Source: Pseudomonas sp. DC1.2
GTDB taxonomy: Bacteria; Pseudomonadota; Gammaproteobacteria; Pseudomonadales; Pseudomonadaceae
Reading direction: 5' to 3'
NCBI RefSeq assembly: GCF_034351645.1
Contig: NZ_CP133782.1
Span: 1,245,001-1,309,000 of the forward strand
DNA length: 64,000 nucleotides
The notes under the pieces are model-generated. The model was not told the DNA's origin. It made no database searches and saw nothing but the letters and a program-made list of their open reading frames with translations. The stretch's first letter is position 1. Every line of letters begins with the position of its first letter. Shown in pieces: positions 50,121 to 60,126 of this stretch. The position numbers were made by a program, and so were the translations under genes.

Positions 50121-50594
50121 TCAGCCGTGCCGCGAATGTTGCTGATTTTGGCGCAAGCGCATGTGCAACAACGGATATGGCTGGCCCATGCCGTCGTGCT
50201 CACAGCGACCGATCACCTCGAAGCCTTGTTTGAAGTAAAACCCCAGGGCTTGCGGGTTCTGCTCGTTGACGTCTAACTCATCGGCGTTCAAGTGCTCCAG
50301 GGCGTAGCGCAGAAGCTGTTTGCCCAGGCCCTGGCCACGATAGTCCGGGTCGACGAACAGCATTTCGATCTTGCCCGCGGCGACGCCGGCAAACCCGGTG
50401 ATGCGCTGGCGCTGATCTTTGGTGCAGATCAGCATGACCGCATCGAGGTAGCGGGTCAGTACCAGATTTTTCAACAGTTCGATGTAGCTGTCAGGCAGAA
50501 AGTCATGAGTGGCACGTACCGACGCCTCCCAGACGCGTGTGAGTTCCTCGTAGTCGCTGTGTTTGGGTGTGTGAATCGCTGAGTGATGGCGCAT
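50121..50594 (-). CDS. GNAT-family N-acetyltransferase
   Basis: 157 residues from the ATG at 50594 (MRHHSAIHTPKHSDYEEL), preceded by AAGGAGCAGGCGGGG; a longer frame begins at 50687 but without a good site. The acetyl-CoA binding motif VDPDYRGQGLGKQLLRYAL and the C-terminal NPQALGFYFKQGFEVIG are characteristic. Resembles YjaB-type small acetyltransferases. Substrate not predictable. Confidence 0.88.
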   Translation of the reverse strand: MRHHSAIHTPKHSDYEELTRVWEASVRATHDFLPDSYIELLKNLVLTRYLDAVMLICTKDQRQRITGFAGVAAGKIEMLFVDPDYRGQGLGKQLLRYALEHLNADELDVNEQNPQALGFYFKQGFEVIGRCEHDGMGQPYPLLHMRLRQNQQHSRHG

Positions 50595-50666
50595 CCCCGC
50601 CTGCTCCTTCTCTGTATTGGCTGATGTGGACGTGGGCATCCTTTCCTCATAAAACGATAGACCTAA

Positions 50667-50706
50667 AAAAGCCCCGCATCTCGTCAAGAGAGCAGGGCTT
50701 TTTGTA
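50667..50706 (-). terminator. Hairpin between the GNAT gene start and rimO end
   Basis: AAAAAAGCCCCGC and the mirror GCAGGGCTTTTTG flank a short loop with one bulge; flanking A and T runs suit termination on either strand. On the minus strand it follows rimO and precedes the GNAT gene. Confidence 0.75.
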
Positions 50707-50716
50707 TGTTCTGCGT

Positions 50717-52054
50717 TTAGATCTGTTCAGCCCACAGGTCGTACTCATCGGCGTCAGTCACTTTGCACCAGACTTTGTCGCCTGGCTTCAAGTTACTGCC
50801 GTTGTCGATAAACACGTTGCCGTCGATTTCCGGGGCATCGAAGAAGCAGCGACCGACCGCGCCTTGCTCGTCGACTTCATCGACCAGGACTTCGATTTCA
50901 CGGCCGACGCGCAGTTGCAGGCGCGCCGAGCTGATCGCTTGCTGGTGTGCCATGAAACGGTCCCAGCGGTCTTGCTTGACGTCGTCCGGCACGATGGCGG
51001 CATCCAGCAGGTTGGCCGGTGCGCCTTCGACTGGCGAGTATTGGAAGCAGCCGACGCGATCAAGCTGCGCTTCGGTCAGCCAGTTCAGCAGGTACTGGAA
51101 GTCTTCTTCGGTTTCGCCGGGGAAGCCGACGATGAAGGTCGAACGGATGATCAGGTCTGGACAGATTTCGCGCCAGTTTTTGATTCGCGCCAGGGTCTTG
51201 TCTTCGAAGGCCGGGCGTTTCATGGCTTTCAAGATTTTCGGGCTGGCGTGCTGGAACGGGATGTCCAGGTACGGCAGGATCTTGCCGGCGGCCATCAGCG
51301 GGATCAGTTCGTCGACGTGCGGGTACGGGTAAACGTAGTGCAGGCGCACCCACACGCCGAGGGTGCTCAAGGCTTCGCACAGTTCGGTCATGCGTGTTTT
51401 GACCGGAGCGCCGTTCCAGAAACCCATGCGGTACTTGATGTCGACGCCGTAGGCGCTGGTGTCCTGAGAGATCACCAGCAGCTCTTTGACACCGGCCTTG
51501 ACCAGGCGCTGTGCCTCGTCAAGTACATCGCCGACCGGACGGCTGACCAGTTTGCCGCGCATCGACGGGATGATGCAGAAGCTGCAACTGTGGTTGCAGC
51601 CTTCGGAAATCTTCAGGTAGGCGTAGTGGCGCGGGGTTAGCTTGATCCCTTGTGGCGGCACCAGGTCGATCAGCGGGTTGTGATCCTTACGCGGCGGCAC
51701 GGCGTCGTGTACGGCATTGACTACTTGCTCGTACTGCTGCGGACCGGTCACGGCCAGCACGCTTGGGTGAATCTTGCGAATATTGCCTTCTTCGACGCCC
51801 ATGCAGCCTGTCACGATGACCTTGCCGTTTTCCTTGATGGCTTCGCCGATCACTTCCAGGGATTCAGCCTTGGCCGAGTCGATGAAGCCACAGGTGTTGA
51901 CCACCACGACGTCGGCGTCCTGATAGGTGGACACAACGTCATAGCCTTCCATACGCAGCTGGGTAAGGATGCGCTCGGAGTCGACCAATGCTTTTGGGCA
52001 ACCCAGGGATACGAAGCCAACCTTTGGATTGGCTGGCGTAGGAGTGGTGGACAT
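50717..52054 (-). CDS. rimO: Ribosomal protein uS12 methylthiotransferase RimO
   Basis: Radical-SAM enzyme that adds a methylthio group to Asp88/89 of ribosomal protein S12. 445 residues from ATG 52054. N-terminal cluster cysteines are at 19, 55 and 84; the radical-SAM triad CNHSCSFC is Cys153, Cys157 and Cys160; a C-terminal TRAM domain ends with [10 protein letters not shown]. The longer frame upstream adds 20 nonconserved residues. Confidence 0.96.
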   Translation of the reverse strand: MSTTPTPANPKVGFVSLGCPKALVDSERILTQLRMEGYDVVSTYQDADVVVVNTCGFIDSAKAESLEVIGEAIKENGKVIVTGCMGVEEGNIRKIHPSVLAVTGPQQYEQVVNAVHDAVPPRKDHNPLIDLVPPQGIKLTPRHYAYLKISEGCNHSCSFCIIPSMRGKLVSRPVGDVLDEAQRLVKAGVKELLVISQDTSAYGVDIKYRMGFWNGAPVKTRMTELCEALSTLGVWVRLHYVYPYPHVDELIPLMAAGKILPYLDIPFQHASPKILKAMKRPAFEDKTLARIKNWREICPDLIIRSTFIVGFPGETEEDFQYLLNWLTEAQLDRVGCFQYSPVEGAPANLLDAAIVPDDVKQDRWDRFMAHQQAISSARLQLRVGREIEVLVDEVDEQGAVGRCFFDAPEIDGNVFIDNGSNLKPGDKVWCKVTDADEYDLWAEQI

Positions 52055-52344
52055 GTCTAACCTCGGTGTTTTGTGACGCCTCCAGCCGGGTACGGCAAGG
52101 CGACTTACGGGCACTTGCTGTGCCTCTGATCAAAAAGTGCGCAATTCTAGCGGCGCGTCGTTCACTTGACCAGCTTTATGCAGGGAAATACGACGAGTGC
52201 TGCGCTATGCTTCGCGCCGTTACGCTTTACTGAATTTTTACGGGTAACAAAACGCCTGTAACGTTATGTAAAACAGCGCATGCTGCACGGCAAAGCATAG
52301 CGCTTCCTTCAAAGCGGTCCGGGTCTGAGTAGTAGGAGTGGTGG

Positions 52345-54246
52345 ATGGGTCAGGCAAGTAATCAGGCTGCGGGTAGCGAGCATTCGTCGGCAAAACCTTT
52401 GGGCATGCTGGTCGCTGCGGTCGGGGTGGTTTATGGCGATATCGGCACCAGCCCGCTGTACACCCTCAAAGAGGTGTTCTCTGGAAGCTATGGGGTGCCG
52501 GTCAACCATGACGGGATTTTCGGGATTCTGGCGCTGATCTTTTGGTCATTGGTCTGGGTCGTTTCGATCAAGTACGTGCTGTTTATCCTGCGCGCGGACA
52601 ACCAGGGTGAAGGCGGGATCATGGCGCTGACAGCGCTGGCCCGGCGTGCCGCTGCACCGTATCCGAGGTTGCGCACGGTGCTGGTGATCCTGGGACTGAT
52701 TGGCGCGGCGCTGTTCTATGGCGATAGCATGATCACTCCGGCGATTTCCGTGCTGTCGGCAGTGGAAGGTCTGGAGCTGGCTTTCGATGGGCTGGAGCGC
52801 TGGGTGGTGCCGTTGTCGCTGATAGTGTTGGTGGCGTTGTTTCTGATCCAGAAACACGGTACTGATCGCATCGGCAAGTTGTTCGGCCCGGTGATGGTGT
52901 TGTGGTTTTTGGTGCTCGGTGGGCTTGGTCTCAATGGCATCCTGCAGCATCCCGAAGTGCTCAACGCGTTGAACCCGGTGTGGGGCGTGCGTTTCTTCAT
53001 GGTGCATCCGGGCATGGGTGTGTCGATTCTCGGAGCCGTCGTGCTGGCATTGACCGGTGCTGAAGCGTTGTACGCGGACATGGGGCACTTCGGCCGCAAG
53101 CCGATTGCCCGTGCATGGTTCGCCCTGGTGTTGCCGGCGCTGGTGCTGAACTACTTCGGTCAAGGTGCGTTGCTGCTGGGCGATCCGGAGTCGGCGCGCA
53201 ACCCGTTCTACCTGCTGGCGCCGAGCTGGGCCTTGATTCCTCTGGTCGGTCTGTCGACCCTGGCCACGGTAATCGCCTCGCAAGCGGTGATCTCGGGAGC
53301 CTTTTCCCTGACCCGTCAGGCGATTCAACTGGGCTACATTCCTCGCATGCACATTCAGCACACCTCCAGTGCCGAGCAGGGCCAGATTTACATTGGCGCG
53401 GTGAACTGGGCGTTGATGGTCGGCGTGATTCTGCTGGTAATCGGCTTCGGCTCGTCGGGTGCGTTGGCCTCTGCCTACGGCGTGGCGGTGACCGGGACCA
53501 TGTTGATCACCAGCATCCTGGTGTCGGCAGTAATGTTGTTGCTGTGGAAATGGCCACCGCTGCTGGCGGTGCCGATTTTGATTGGTTTTGTGTTGGTTGA
53601 CGGGCTGTACTTCGCCGCCAACGTGCCAAAGATCATTCAGGGCGGTGCCTTCCCGGTACTGGCGGGGATTGTGCTGTTTATCCTCATGACCACCTGGAAG
53701 CGCGGTAAAGAGCTGCTGGTGGATCGACTGGATGAAGGCGGGCTGCCGTTGCCGGTTTTCATCAGCAGTATTCGCGTGCAGCCACCGCATCGGGTCCAGG
53801 GCACCGCGGTATTCCTGACCGCGCGGCCTGACGCAGTGCCTCACGCGTTGCTGCACAACCTGCTGCACAACCAGGTGTTGCATGAGCAGGTGGTGCTGTT
53901 GACGGTGGTGTATGAAGACATACCGCGTGTTCCGACACAGCGGCGTTTCGAGGTGGATTCCTACGGGGAGGGCTTCTTCCGGGTGATTCTGCACTTCGGT
54001 TTCATCGACGAGCCGGACGTGCCGCAGGCGCTGAAACTGTGTCACCTCGACGACTTGGACTTCAGTCCGATGCGCACCACCTACTTCCTCAGTCGCGAGA
54101 CTGTTATCGCTTCCAAGCTCGACGGCATGGCCCGCTGGCGTGAAGCCTTGTTCGCCTTCATGCTGAAAAACGCCAACGGTAACCTGCGCTTTTTCAAGCT
54201 GCCAGTGAATCGGGTGATTGAGCTCGGTACGCAAGTAGAGATGTAA
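52345..54246 (+). CDS. kup: Low-affinity potassium uptake protein Kup
   Basis: 633-residue proton-coupled potassium symporter of the inner membrane. The family opening [19 protein letters not shown] is present, followed by about twelve membrane helices to residue 430 and a soluble C-terminal domain. Also named trkD. The sequence before the start (52055-52344, 290 bp) contains no gene. Preceded by GTAGGAGTGGTGG. Terminator at 54260-54293. Confidence 0.96.
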   Translation: MGQASNQAAGSEHSSAKPLGMLVAAVGVVYGDIGTSPLYTLKEVFSGSYGVPVNHDGIFGILALIFWSLVWVVSIKYVLFILRADNQGEGGIMALTALARRAAAPYPRLRTVLVILGLIGAALFYGDSMITPAISVLSAVEGLELAFDGLERWVVPLSLIVLVALFLIQKHGTDRIGKLFGPVMVLWFLVLGGLGLNGILQHPEVLNALNPVWGVRFFMVHPGMGVSILGAVVLALTGAEALYADMGHFGRKPIARAWFALVLPALVLNYFGQGALLLGDPESARNPFYLLAPSWALIPLVGLSTLATVIASQAVISGAFSLTRQAIQLGYIPRMHIQHTSSAEQGQIYIGAVNWALMVGVILLVIGFGSSGALASAYGVAVTGTMLITSILVSAVMLLLWKWPPLLAVPILIGFVLVDGLYFAANVPKIIQGGAFPVLAGIVLFILMTTWKRGKELLVDRLDEGGLPLPVFISSIRVQPPHRVQGTAVFLTARPDAVPHALLHNLLHNQVLHEQVVLLTVVYEDIPRVPTQRRFEVDSYGEGFFRVILHFGFIDEPDVPQALKLCHLDDLDFSPMRTTYFLSRETVIASKLDGMARWREALFAFMLKNANGNLRFFKLPVNRVIELGTQVEM

Positions 54247-54259
54247 GCCCCATCGAGAA

Positions 54260-54293
54260 CCCCCCGTTGCCATTGAGGTAGCGGGGGCTTTTT
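54260..54293 (+). terminator. kup terminator
   Basis: CCCCCG, a loop of about 15 bases, CGGGGG, then CTTTTTC. Just after the kup stop codon. Confidence 0.85.
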
Positions 54294-54306
54294 CGTTTCT
54301 GGGCCT

Positions 54307-54633
54307 TTAGTTGCTTTCAGGCCGCTGTGCTTCGGATTCGGTCTTTGTTCGCGCAGGTCGCGGTGTCAGCACCTTCACCACGTCATCTATCACAGCCTTG
54401 CTCATGGCCGTCAGATAATGCGCGGCCCAGGCGTGGCGGTCGGTGTCTTTTGCGTAGGCGGCATCCTCGGCAAATGATTTGGCAAGGGATAACAGGTTGG
54501 AGGCATGAGTCAGTGCTTAGCCAAGCGGGACGCCGGCGCTAACGTGCAAGAGGGGTTGTTCTGGGCAGTAGATTAACGGCGTGAAGCCGATGGTTTTCAG
54601 GTTGGAGGGTGTGGACGGATTTGTTTGGGTCAT
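54307..54633 (-). pseudogene. DUF3077-like small protein with one in-frame stop
   Basis: A 109-codon frame from ATG 54633 (MTQTNPSTPSNLKTIGFTPL; ribosome site TTGGAGAAAGACC) to TAA at 54307-54309, interrupted by TAA at 54517-54519. The sequence reads PLLHVSAGVPLG-stop-ALTHASNLLSLAKSF, and the family normally has a Glu at the stop position (GEAL-type), so GAA to TAA is a likely single change. The C-terminal part (AAHYLTAMSKAVIDDVVKVL) is intact. The DUF3077/DUF6124 families are abundant Pseudomonas proteins of unknown function. Confidence 0.75.
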
Positions 54634-54686
54634 GGTCTTTCTCCAAGGTTCGAGGAGTCGCCACGTTCGTTTCCAATCGAATAGAT

Positions 54687-54760
54687 GGCGGCTGTACGTG
54701 GGTTGGAAAACCGGGAACCAAGGAACCGGCACGCCCGAAGGCGTCCCACGCACAGCCGCC
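54687..54760 (-). ncRNA. Structured leader upstream of the DUF3077-like gene
   Basis: GGCGGCTGTACGTGGG (54687-54702) and CCCACGCACAGCCGCC (54745-54760) form a 16-pair stem with one mismatch. Inside, ACGCC/GGCGT closes a tetraloop that reads UUCG on the minus strand (54731-54744), and CCGG/CCGG pairs lie at 54711-54729. The whole could form a branched RNA about 55 bases upstream of the start. I recall similar leader sequence before related genes in other Pseudomonas, but did not verify it. Confidence 0.55.
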
Positions 54761-54923
54761 ATAACTCAGGATCGCAGCGGTAAAGCCACTGCGGTCAAGA
54801 TGGGCGCTGGTACGCTTTGGTTCGACGCGTTCCCAAGCCCGGTCGCTGAATAGTCAGTGACGTCCGGAGAGTATCCCGTCGAAGAGAAAGCCAACAAGGC
54901 GGCAAAGTGCCCAAACGTACCCA

Positions 54924-55160
54924 TTACGCAATTCTCGAATTTTGCCTACAAACTCGGCGGGCTTCATCTGATATTGCGACACCTTCCAGGCTGAACTCAT
55001 CGGTCAGCAACAAGGCTGTCGTGCATCCGCCACGGCTTCGCGATAGCTGCAGGTGAACAGCGGCTAGCGGCTTGTTGTAAATCTCGCGGGTGTGTTTGGC
55101 TGGTGTAGCGGTCAGGCCGATTTTGCACGCATCAAAATAATCGAGCACGCAACGGTATTG
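54924..55160 (-). pseudogene. Remnant of type I restriction endonuclease subunit HsdR
   Basis: On the minus strand, 55160 to about 55066 encodes YRCVLDYFDACKIGLTATPA followed by KHTREIYNKPL, the helicase motif region of EcoEI-type HsdR subunits (usually VLDYFDA-KIGLTATPA). The next conserved part, FTCSYREAVADA, is in another frame from about 55066 on. A near-duplicate CCGCTAG/CCGCTG at the junction suggests a 7-base insertion caused the shift. The rest of the ~800-residue gene, and any hsdM or hsdS, are absent. The 54761-54923 stretch has no feature I can name. Confidence 0.75.
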
Positions 55161-55162
55161 TG

Positions 55163-55200
55163 AAAAAGCCCCCGCAACCAGTTGGCTGCGGAGGCTTTTT
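55163..55200 (-). terminator. virJ terminator
   Basis: AAAAAGCCCCCGCA, loop, TGCGGAGGCTTTTT: strong hairpin with runs on both sides, just beyond the virJ stop on the minus strand. Confidence 0.85.
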
Positions 55201-55218
55201 GTTGAGCGGTGGCTCAGA

Positions 55219-56529
55219 TCACTCTGGTGCGGCAGTCTCTTGTGCTGGCGCGTCCTTGACTTGACGCTTGACGATGATCTCCACCAGGCGCTTGGCCAGG
55301 GCCGGGTAGTTCTCGTCGAAGTGGTGGCCACCTGGCAGTTTGATCGCTTCGCCCACGGCAGTCTTGTCGGTGCAGCCGCTCTCGTCGACTTCTTCCTGAC
55401 CGTAGATGCACACCACTTTTTCCGGTGGTAGTTTTGCCATTTCCGGGCCGGTGGCGGCTTCTTTGCCAGCGTTGCCGAGCCAGCCTTCGACTTCGATCTC
55501 GAAGCTGCCAGTGCGCGCGAAGGCTAGCAGGATGATCGCGTCGACCCTTTGCTGTTCCGATTCGGCCAGGCGGTTGTAGATCGCCGGCAGCACATCGGCA
55601 CCGAACGAGTAACCGGTCAGAACGAAGCGCTTGGTGCCCCACTTCTGACGGTAGTGTTGCATCAGTTCGGCCAGGTCCAGCGCACTTTGCTCGGGGCTCT
55701 TGTGCTGCCAGTAGTAGCGCAGGGTGTCGATACCGACGACTGGGTAGCCGATTTTCGCCATCTCGCCTGCCACATCGCGATCCAGGTCGCGCCAGCCGCC
55801 ATCGCCGGAGAGGAACAGGGTGACGGTGTCTTTGGCTTGGCCGGCCGGGACTTCAACGACGGGAATTTGCAGGCCGCCATTGCCCTTGTCGGTGCCGACG
55901 AGGATTTTGCGCAGTTCGTTGTTCAGCACTTGCGGCAGATTAATGTCGTAGTCGCTGATGCTGGTCTCGGCGTTGGGTTGGTCGCGCACGAAGCCTGCGC
56001 TGGTGTCGTCCGGGTTGTCGTTCCAGGCAACCAGCCAGTGGCCGTGGGCGGCTTTTTTGGGAAGCAGTAGGGTGCAGCTGGATTTTTCCAGGGCCAGGTT
56101 CACAGAAACAGCCTGTGCCTTGTCGTCCTTCTGTTCTGCCAGCCAGCGCCAAGCCAGTACGGCGCCTGGGCCAATGCCGCTGACCAGGGTCGCGGGTGCC
56201 TGGAGTTCTCTGAGGGCTGATTGCAAGGCGCGTCGTTGCAGCAGGCACTCAACGGGCAGTATGACTTGCACGATCTGGGCAGAGCCGCTGCGGCTCAGCG
56301 TTATGAGTTGCTGGTCGCTGAGTTTTTGCTCGTCGGTGACCGCAATCACCACCTGCGCTCGCGGCTTGGTGCCGGGAATCACTCGGGTCATGGCGGCGCC
56401 GTCTGCGGGCGTCAGCAATTCGAGGGTCGGAGCGGGTGCCGGACGTTTCAAGTACCAGTAACCGCCACCGAGGATCAGGGCCAGCACTACCAGAGTGGCC
56501 AGTACATACCGCAGGGAGCGTTGAATCAT
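55219..56529 (-). CDS. VirJ/AcvB-family periplasmic aminoacyl-phosphatidylglycerol hydrolase
   Basis: 436-residue exported alpha/beta hydrolase with an N-terminal membrane anchor (about 7-27). The VirJ domain is at the C-terminus: LSGDGGWRDLD (about 240-250) and GYSFGAD with nucleophile Ser308, and a late His (GGHHFDENY). Homologues (PA0919, AcvB) remove the amino acid from aminoacyl-phosphatidylglycerol and sit next to mprF, as here; the stop of mprF overlaps this start. Role inferred from those homologues. Confidence 0.88.
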   Translation of the reverse strand: MIQRSLRYVLATLVVLALILGGGYWYLKRPAPAPTLELLTPADGAAMTRVIPGTKPRAQVVIAVTDEQKLSDQQLITLSRSGSAQIVQVILPVECLLQRRALQSALRELQAPATLVSGIGPGAVLAWRWLAEQKDDKAQAVSVNLALEKSSCTLLLPKKAAHGHWLVAWNDNPDDTSAGFVRDQPNAETSISDYDINLPQVLNNELRKILVGTDKGNGGLQIPVVEVPAGQAKDTVTLFLSGDGGWRDLDRDVAGEMAKIGYPVVGIDTLRYYWQHKSPEQSALDLAELMQHYRQKWGTKRFVLTGYSFGADVLPAIYNRLAESEQQRVDAIILLAFARTGSFEIEVEGWLGNAGKEAATGPEMAKLPPEKVVCIYGQEEVDESGCTDKTAVGEAIKLPGGHHFDENYPALAKRLVEIIVKRQVKDAPAQETAAPE

Positions 56530-59174
56530 CAGCGTTTCACCAATCCAGTCAAGCCGCCCGCAATCAGGGCAGCAGTATCGGCCAGGGCTACCAGGGGATC
56601 GAGTCCGGCGGGCACGGCCATATAACGGGGTTCCCAGTCAGGCTGGAACTTGTCTTTAAAGCGGCGCAAGCCTTGGAAGTTGTACAGCTGTTCGCCACGG
56701 CGGAAGACCATCGAGCCCAGACGCTGGGTTAGTGGTGCGCCGCGGCGCGGTTGCAGCCCTGACAACGGCACCATGCCCAGGCTGAAACGCGCGTATCCAT
56801 GATTTTTATAATGTTGAATCAGGCCGACCATCATGTACTCCATGGTCAGCTTGGGCGCGTCCGGGTGCGCGCGCATCAGGTCGAGACTGGCCAAATCATG
56901 GCCGTAGGTTTCGAGCAAATTAGCAAAAGCAACCGGGCGCCCCTCGAAACGAATGACCGCGACGCGGAAATGCTTGAGGTAGTCATCGCTGAAGCGGCCA
57001 AGCGAGAAGCCTTTCTCGCGGACATTTTTGCCGGTCAGCCAGGCGTCGGAGATCACCTTGAGCTCGTCCATCGGTGCATGCCCCGGCTCATGGATCTCCA
57101 GCGACAGACCGTCACGCGTGCCACGGTTCCACGTGTAGCGAAGGTCCTTCATCTCTTTGCCTTTGGCTTCGAGATCAAAGCGATGCAGATCGACCCGGGC
57201 TTCTTCGCCGAGCTTGATAGCGGTCAGGCCGATGTCCATGTAGTACGGCAGGTTCTCGGCGCGCACTTGATAAAACACAGGCCGGGCGTGGTGAATGTCA
57301 CACAGGTCGCGGAACTGCCAGATCATCTCCGCGCGCTGCTGAGTCGGCCCGATGGGGTCGTACAGCGCCACCAGGCTGCGGCCACGGCGGGCGTACATCA
57401 AAAACGCCTCGTCGTTGGGGTGGAACAGCAGCGCCTTGTCACCGGTCAGCGCGAGGCCTCCGTCCGGTTGCGACGAAGCCATGAGGATTTTTACCGCGCG
57501 CTCCAATTCATCGGGCGTTGGCAGGTGAATGATCGGGCGTGCAGTGCGCAACAGCCAGGTCAACGACACCACCACCAGCAGCACTGCGGCGCCTAACAGC
57601 GAGCGCAGGCCGCGTGGCGCGTCGGCGTCGAGGGTGAATTGCCACCAGAGCTGATGGCTGTATGGAACGTCTTGATAGGCAAACAGCAAAAGCCAGATCG
57701 AAGCACCGAGTACGCACAGGCTGGCAACCAGGTACAGCGGCGAGAAGGGCACTTCGGTGAGGCGGCTGGGGCGATAGAACGAGCGACGGAAAACCCCAAG
57801 CAGGCTCGCGGTCAGGGTCATCATGCAGGCTTCTTCCCAATCGAAACCTTTGAGAAGGGAGAGCACCGCGCCCACCAGCAACAGAATGGTGGTCAGCATC
57901 CAGGCCGCTGACAATCGGCGGCGCAGGCCTTGAGCCAGCAGCAGGCACAGTACGCCGACCAGGCTGGCACCGAAGTGGGAGGCGTCGACCAATCGGTGTG
58001 GAATCAGGAAGCCTATGTGTTCCAGGCGGGTGTCGATTTCCGGGGTCGCACCGGAGAACAACAGGACCACGCCGGACAGGAACACCAGCACCGCCAGAAT
58101 CGGCGCGGCCAGGCCGGAGGCCGCTCGCAGCGACTGGCGTGACTGGAACAGGCGCTGGCCTTCGTTGATCAGCAGAAGCACGCAGGCTACCAGCAGCGGC
58201 AGCACCACATAGATCAGGCGATACAGTAACAGTGCCGCGGCCAGGGGCGCCGCGCCGAGTTTATCGGCGAAGGCCGCCAGCAGAATCGCTTCGAATACGC
58301 CGACACCGCCGGGTACATGACTGAGCACACCAGCAGCCAGGGCCAGCAGGTATACCAGCATGAACGCGCCAAATGGCGGCGCTTCCGGCAGCAACAGATA
58401 GAGCACGGTCGCGGCGGCCGCTACGTCGAGCGCTGTGATGACCAGTTGCAGAAAAGTCAGGCGGCGGCCTGGCAGGCGCAGGGTGCGGCGTCCGGCCTTG
58501 ACCAGTAGGTTGTCCGGGTAAGGTTGCTCTGGCAGGCGACGGCGATAGATGCCGATGGCCAATACCGTCATGAGCAACAGCACGCCCGTGGCGACTGCGC
58601 CCAGCAACGTCTCGGAAAGACCCAGGGCTGCCGAAGCTGCGGGCAGGTTGCTGAGCGTCGCCAGGGCGGCCAGCGGCGGCAGGGCGCAGCCGAGCGATAG
58701 GCTGGCGAACAGTGTCATGTGGGCGACGTCTGAGGCCCCCAAGCCATGACGCGCATATAAACGGTAGCGAACTGAGCCGCCCGAGAGCATCGATAGGCCG
58801 ATGGCATTGCCAATCGCGAAGGCGGTAAATCCACCGAGGGCCAGTGTTCGCGGTGCCAGCGTCACGCCGGCATAGCGGCTGGCGGACCATTCGTAACCCA
58901 GCAGAATAATGAAGCCAATCACGGTGGCGCCCAACGCCCCGAGCAAGGCCGGTTTCGGAACTTCCAGGATGGAGTCGTGAAGCGCATACAGATCGAGTTC
59001 GCTCAACAGGTGGCGACAAGCGATCAGCGCAATAGCGAACAACAGCAAAGTAACCGCCAGGCCGATGGGCTGACGGTATTTGCTGACCAGATCCAGCAAG
59101 CGCAAGCGCTCAGCCTTGATCGGTTGTGTCGCTGTGACGTTGTCTTGTGAGTCAGACGAGTTGGCGCGCATCAA
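56529..59174 (-). CDS. mprF: Aminoacyl-phosphatidylglycerol synthase/flippase MprF
   Basis: 881-residue inner-membrane protein that transfers an amino acid (Ala or Lys) from tRNA to phosphatidylglycerol and flips the lipid, lowering envelope negative charge and sensitivity to cationic peptides. About fourteen membrane helices fill residues 1-540; the C-terminal GNAT-like DUF2156 synthase domain follows (IKLGEEARVDLHRFDLEAKG, LMRAHPDAPKLTMEYMMVGL). By analogy to PA0920 the amino acid is probably alanine. Overlaps virJ by one base, so the pair forms one operon. Confidence 0.92.
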   Translation of the reverse strand: MMRANSSDSQDNVTATQPIKAERLRLLDLVSKYRQPIGLAVTLLLFAIALIACRHLLSELDLYALHDSILEVPKPALLGALGATVIGFIILLGYEWSASRYAGVTLAPRTLALGGFTAFAIGNAIGLSMLSGGSVRYRLYARHGLGASDVAHMTLFASLSLGCALPPLAALATLSNLPAASAALGLSETLLGAVATGVLLLMTVLAIGIYRRRLPEQPYPDNLLVKAGRRTLRLPGRRLTFLQLVITALDVAAAATVLYLLLPEAPPFGAFMLVYLLALAAGVLSHVPGGVGVFEAILLAAFADKLGAAPLAAALLLYRLIYVVLPLLVACVLLLINEGQRLFQSRQSLRAASGLAAPILAVLVFLSGVVLLFSGATPEIDTRLEHIGFLIPHRLVDASHFGASLVGVLCLLLAQGLRRRLSAAWMLTTILLLVGAVLSLLKGFDWEEACMMTLTASLLGVFRRSFYRPSRLTEVPFSPLYLVASLCVLGASIWLLLFAYQDVPYSHQLWWQFTLDADAPRGLRSLLGAAVLLVVVSLTWLLRTARPIIHLPTPDELERAVKILMASSQPDGGLALTGDKALLFHPNDEAFLMYARRGRSLVALYDPIGPTQQRAEMIWQFRDLCDIHHARPVFYQVRAENLPYYMDIGLTAIKLGEEARVDLHRFDLEAKGKEMKDLRYTWNRGTRDGLSLEIHEPGHAPMDELKVISDAWLTGKNVREKGFSLGRFSDDYLKHFRVAVIRFEGRPVAFANLLETYGHDLASLDLMRAHPDAPKLTMEYMMVGLIQHYKNHGYARFSLGMVPLSGLQPRRGAPLTQRLGSMVFRRGEQLYNFQGLRRFKDKFQPDWEPRYMAVPAGLDPLVALADTAALIAGGLTGLVKR

Positions 59175-59409
59175 TCACCTCTTGGATTGTGCGCGACAGG
59201 ATGGAGGTATCGAGCCAAGTTACCAATCCCTGTAGAAAAAATAATCACGAATATTAACGCCTATCACTTGTTGTGAGCGATGGCACGTCATCGATTGTAG
59301 AGGGTCTGCTTGTGATTGGGCATAGTTTGATTTCAGAGCCCCGGTGATCCTCAAGGGTTCACATAACAGTGACAGATCATTGTTGCGAAAGGACTTTTTC
59401 GGCAGATAC

Positions 59410-59443
59410 AAAAAAGGCCACTCTTTCGAGCAGCCTTTTTTGA
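59410..59443 (-). terminator. Terminator after initiator tRNA copy (left)
   Basis: AAAAAAGGCCACTCTTTCGA with its mirror CAGCCTTTTTTG: hairpin with a run of T on the minus strand, immediately after the CCA end of the tRNA gene. Confidence 0.8.
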
Positions 59444-59447
59444 TGTT

Positions 59448-59524
<77 letters not shown>

Positions 59525-59710
59525 TCTGTGTGGCGGCATTCTACAGCCGAACGGCGAGGTGTCAACCTTTAATCCAGATATGGGTCAAATAAGCGCAAAT
59601 GAGTGTCAAACGTTTGCGCGGTGGACTTACATTTCGTAACAGGATCGATTTTTCTGGGATGCCCTGATTGAGGTTGCTGAAGGCGGGCATCGGTAAAAAC
59701 AAGCGCGCAC

Positions 59711-59744
59711 AAAAAAGGCCACTCTTTCGAGTAGCCTTTTTTGA
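59711..59744 (-). terminator. Terminator after initiator tRNA copy (right)
   Basis: Same hairpin as at 59410-59443, differing at one base (GTAGCC for GCAGCC). It separates the two tRNA genes, so each may be a separate transcript. Confidence 0.8.
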
Positions 59745-59748
59745 TGTT

Positions 59749-59825
<77 letters not shown>

Positions 59826-60042
59826 TCTGTGTGTCGGCATTCTACAGAGGATCGCTGGGCTGTCAACCTTAAATCTTTGGAAAACCTGTTCCTGTTCAAT
59901 CGCTTAGGTGTGCTGAGGGTAGCGTAATAGGTCTGTAGGGCAGGTGTGGTAAGGCTTTCAGCTCTATCGGAAGGAGCTTTTCGATTGAAAAAATAAATTC
60001 ATCCAGGCCCATTCCTAAGGCGGATAAAGAACATTCAGGGTA

Positions 60043-60058
60043 CTGGTGCTATATACAG
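60043..60058 (+). promoter_or_regulatory. SOS box of dinB
   Basis: CTGGTGCTATATACAG, CTG-N10-CAG, 68 bases before the dinB start: a LexA-type operator. The remainder of the 59826-60126 gap shows no gene. Confidence 0.8.
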
Positions 60059-60126
60059 GTGTCGGTGAGATACTGCCGATCTGCCTCGCCATTACCCCAA
60101 TTCCTCGACATGAATGCCGCTTTTAT

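Noticed and set aside
52546..54273. 575-residue minus-strand frame across kup
   Set aside because: Antisense shadow of kup; Gln/His/Arg-rich low-complexity translation with no recognisable domain.
54640..54762. N-terminal extension of the DUF3077-like protein (start at 54762)
   Set aside because: The extension coincides with the structured leader and the real start has a good ribosome site at 54633.
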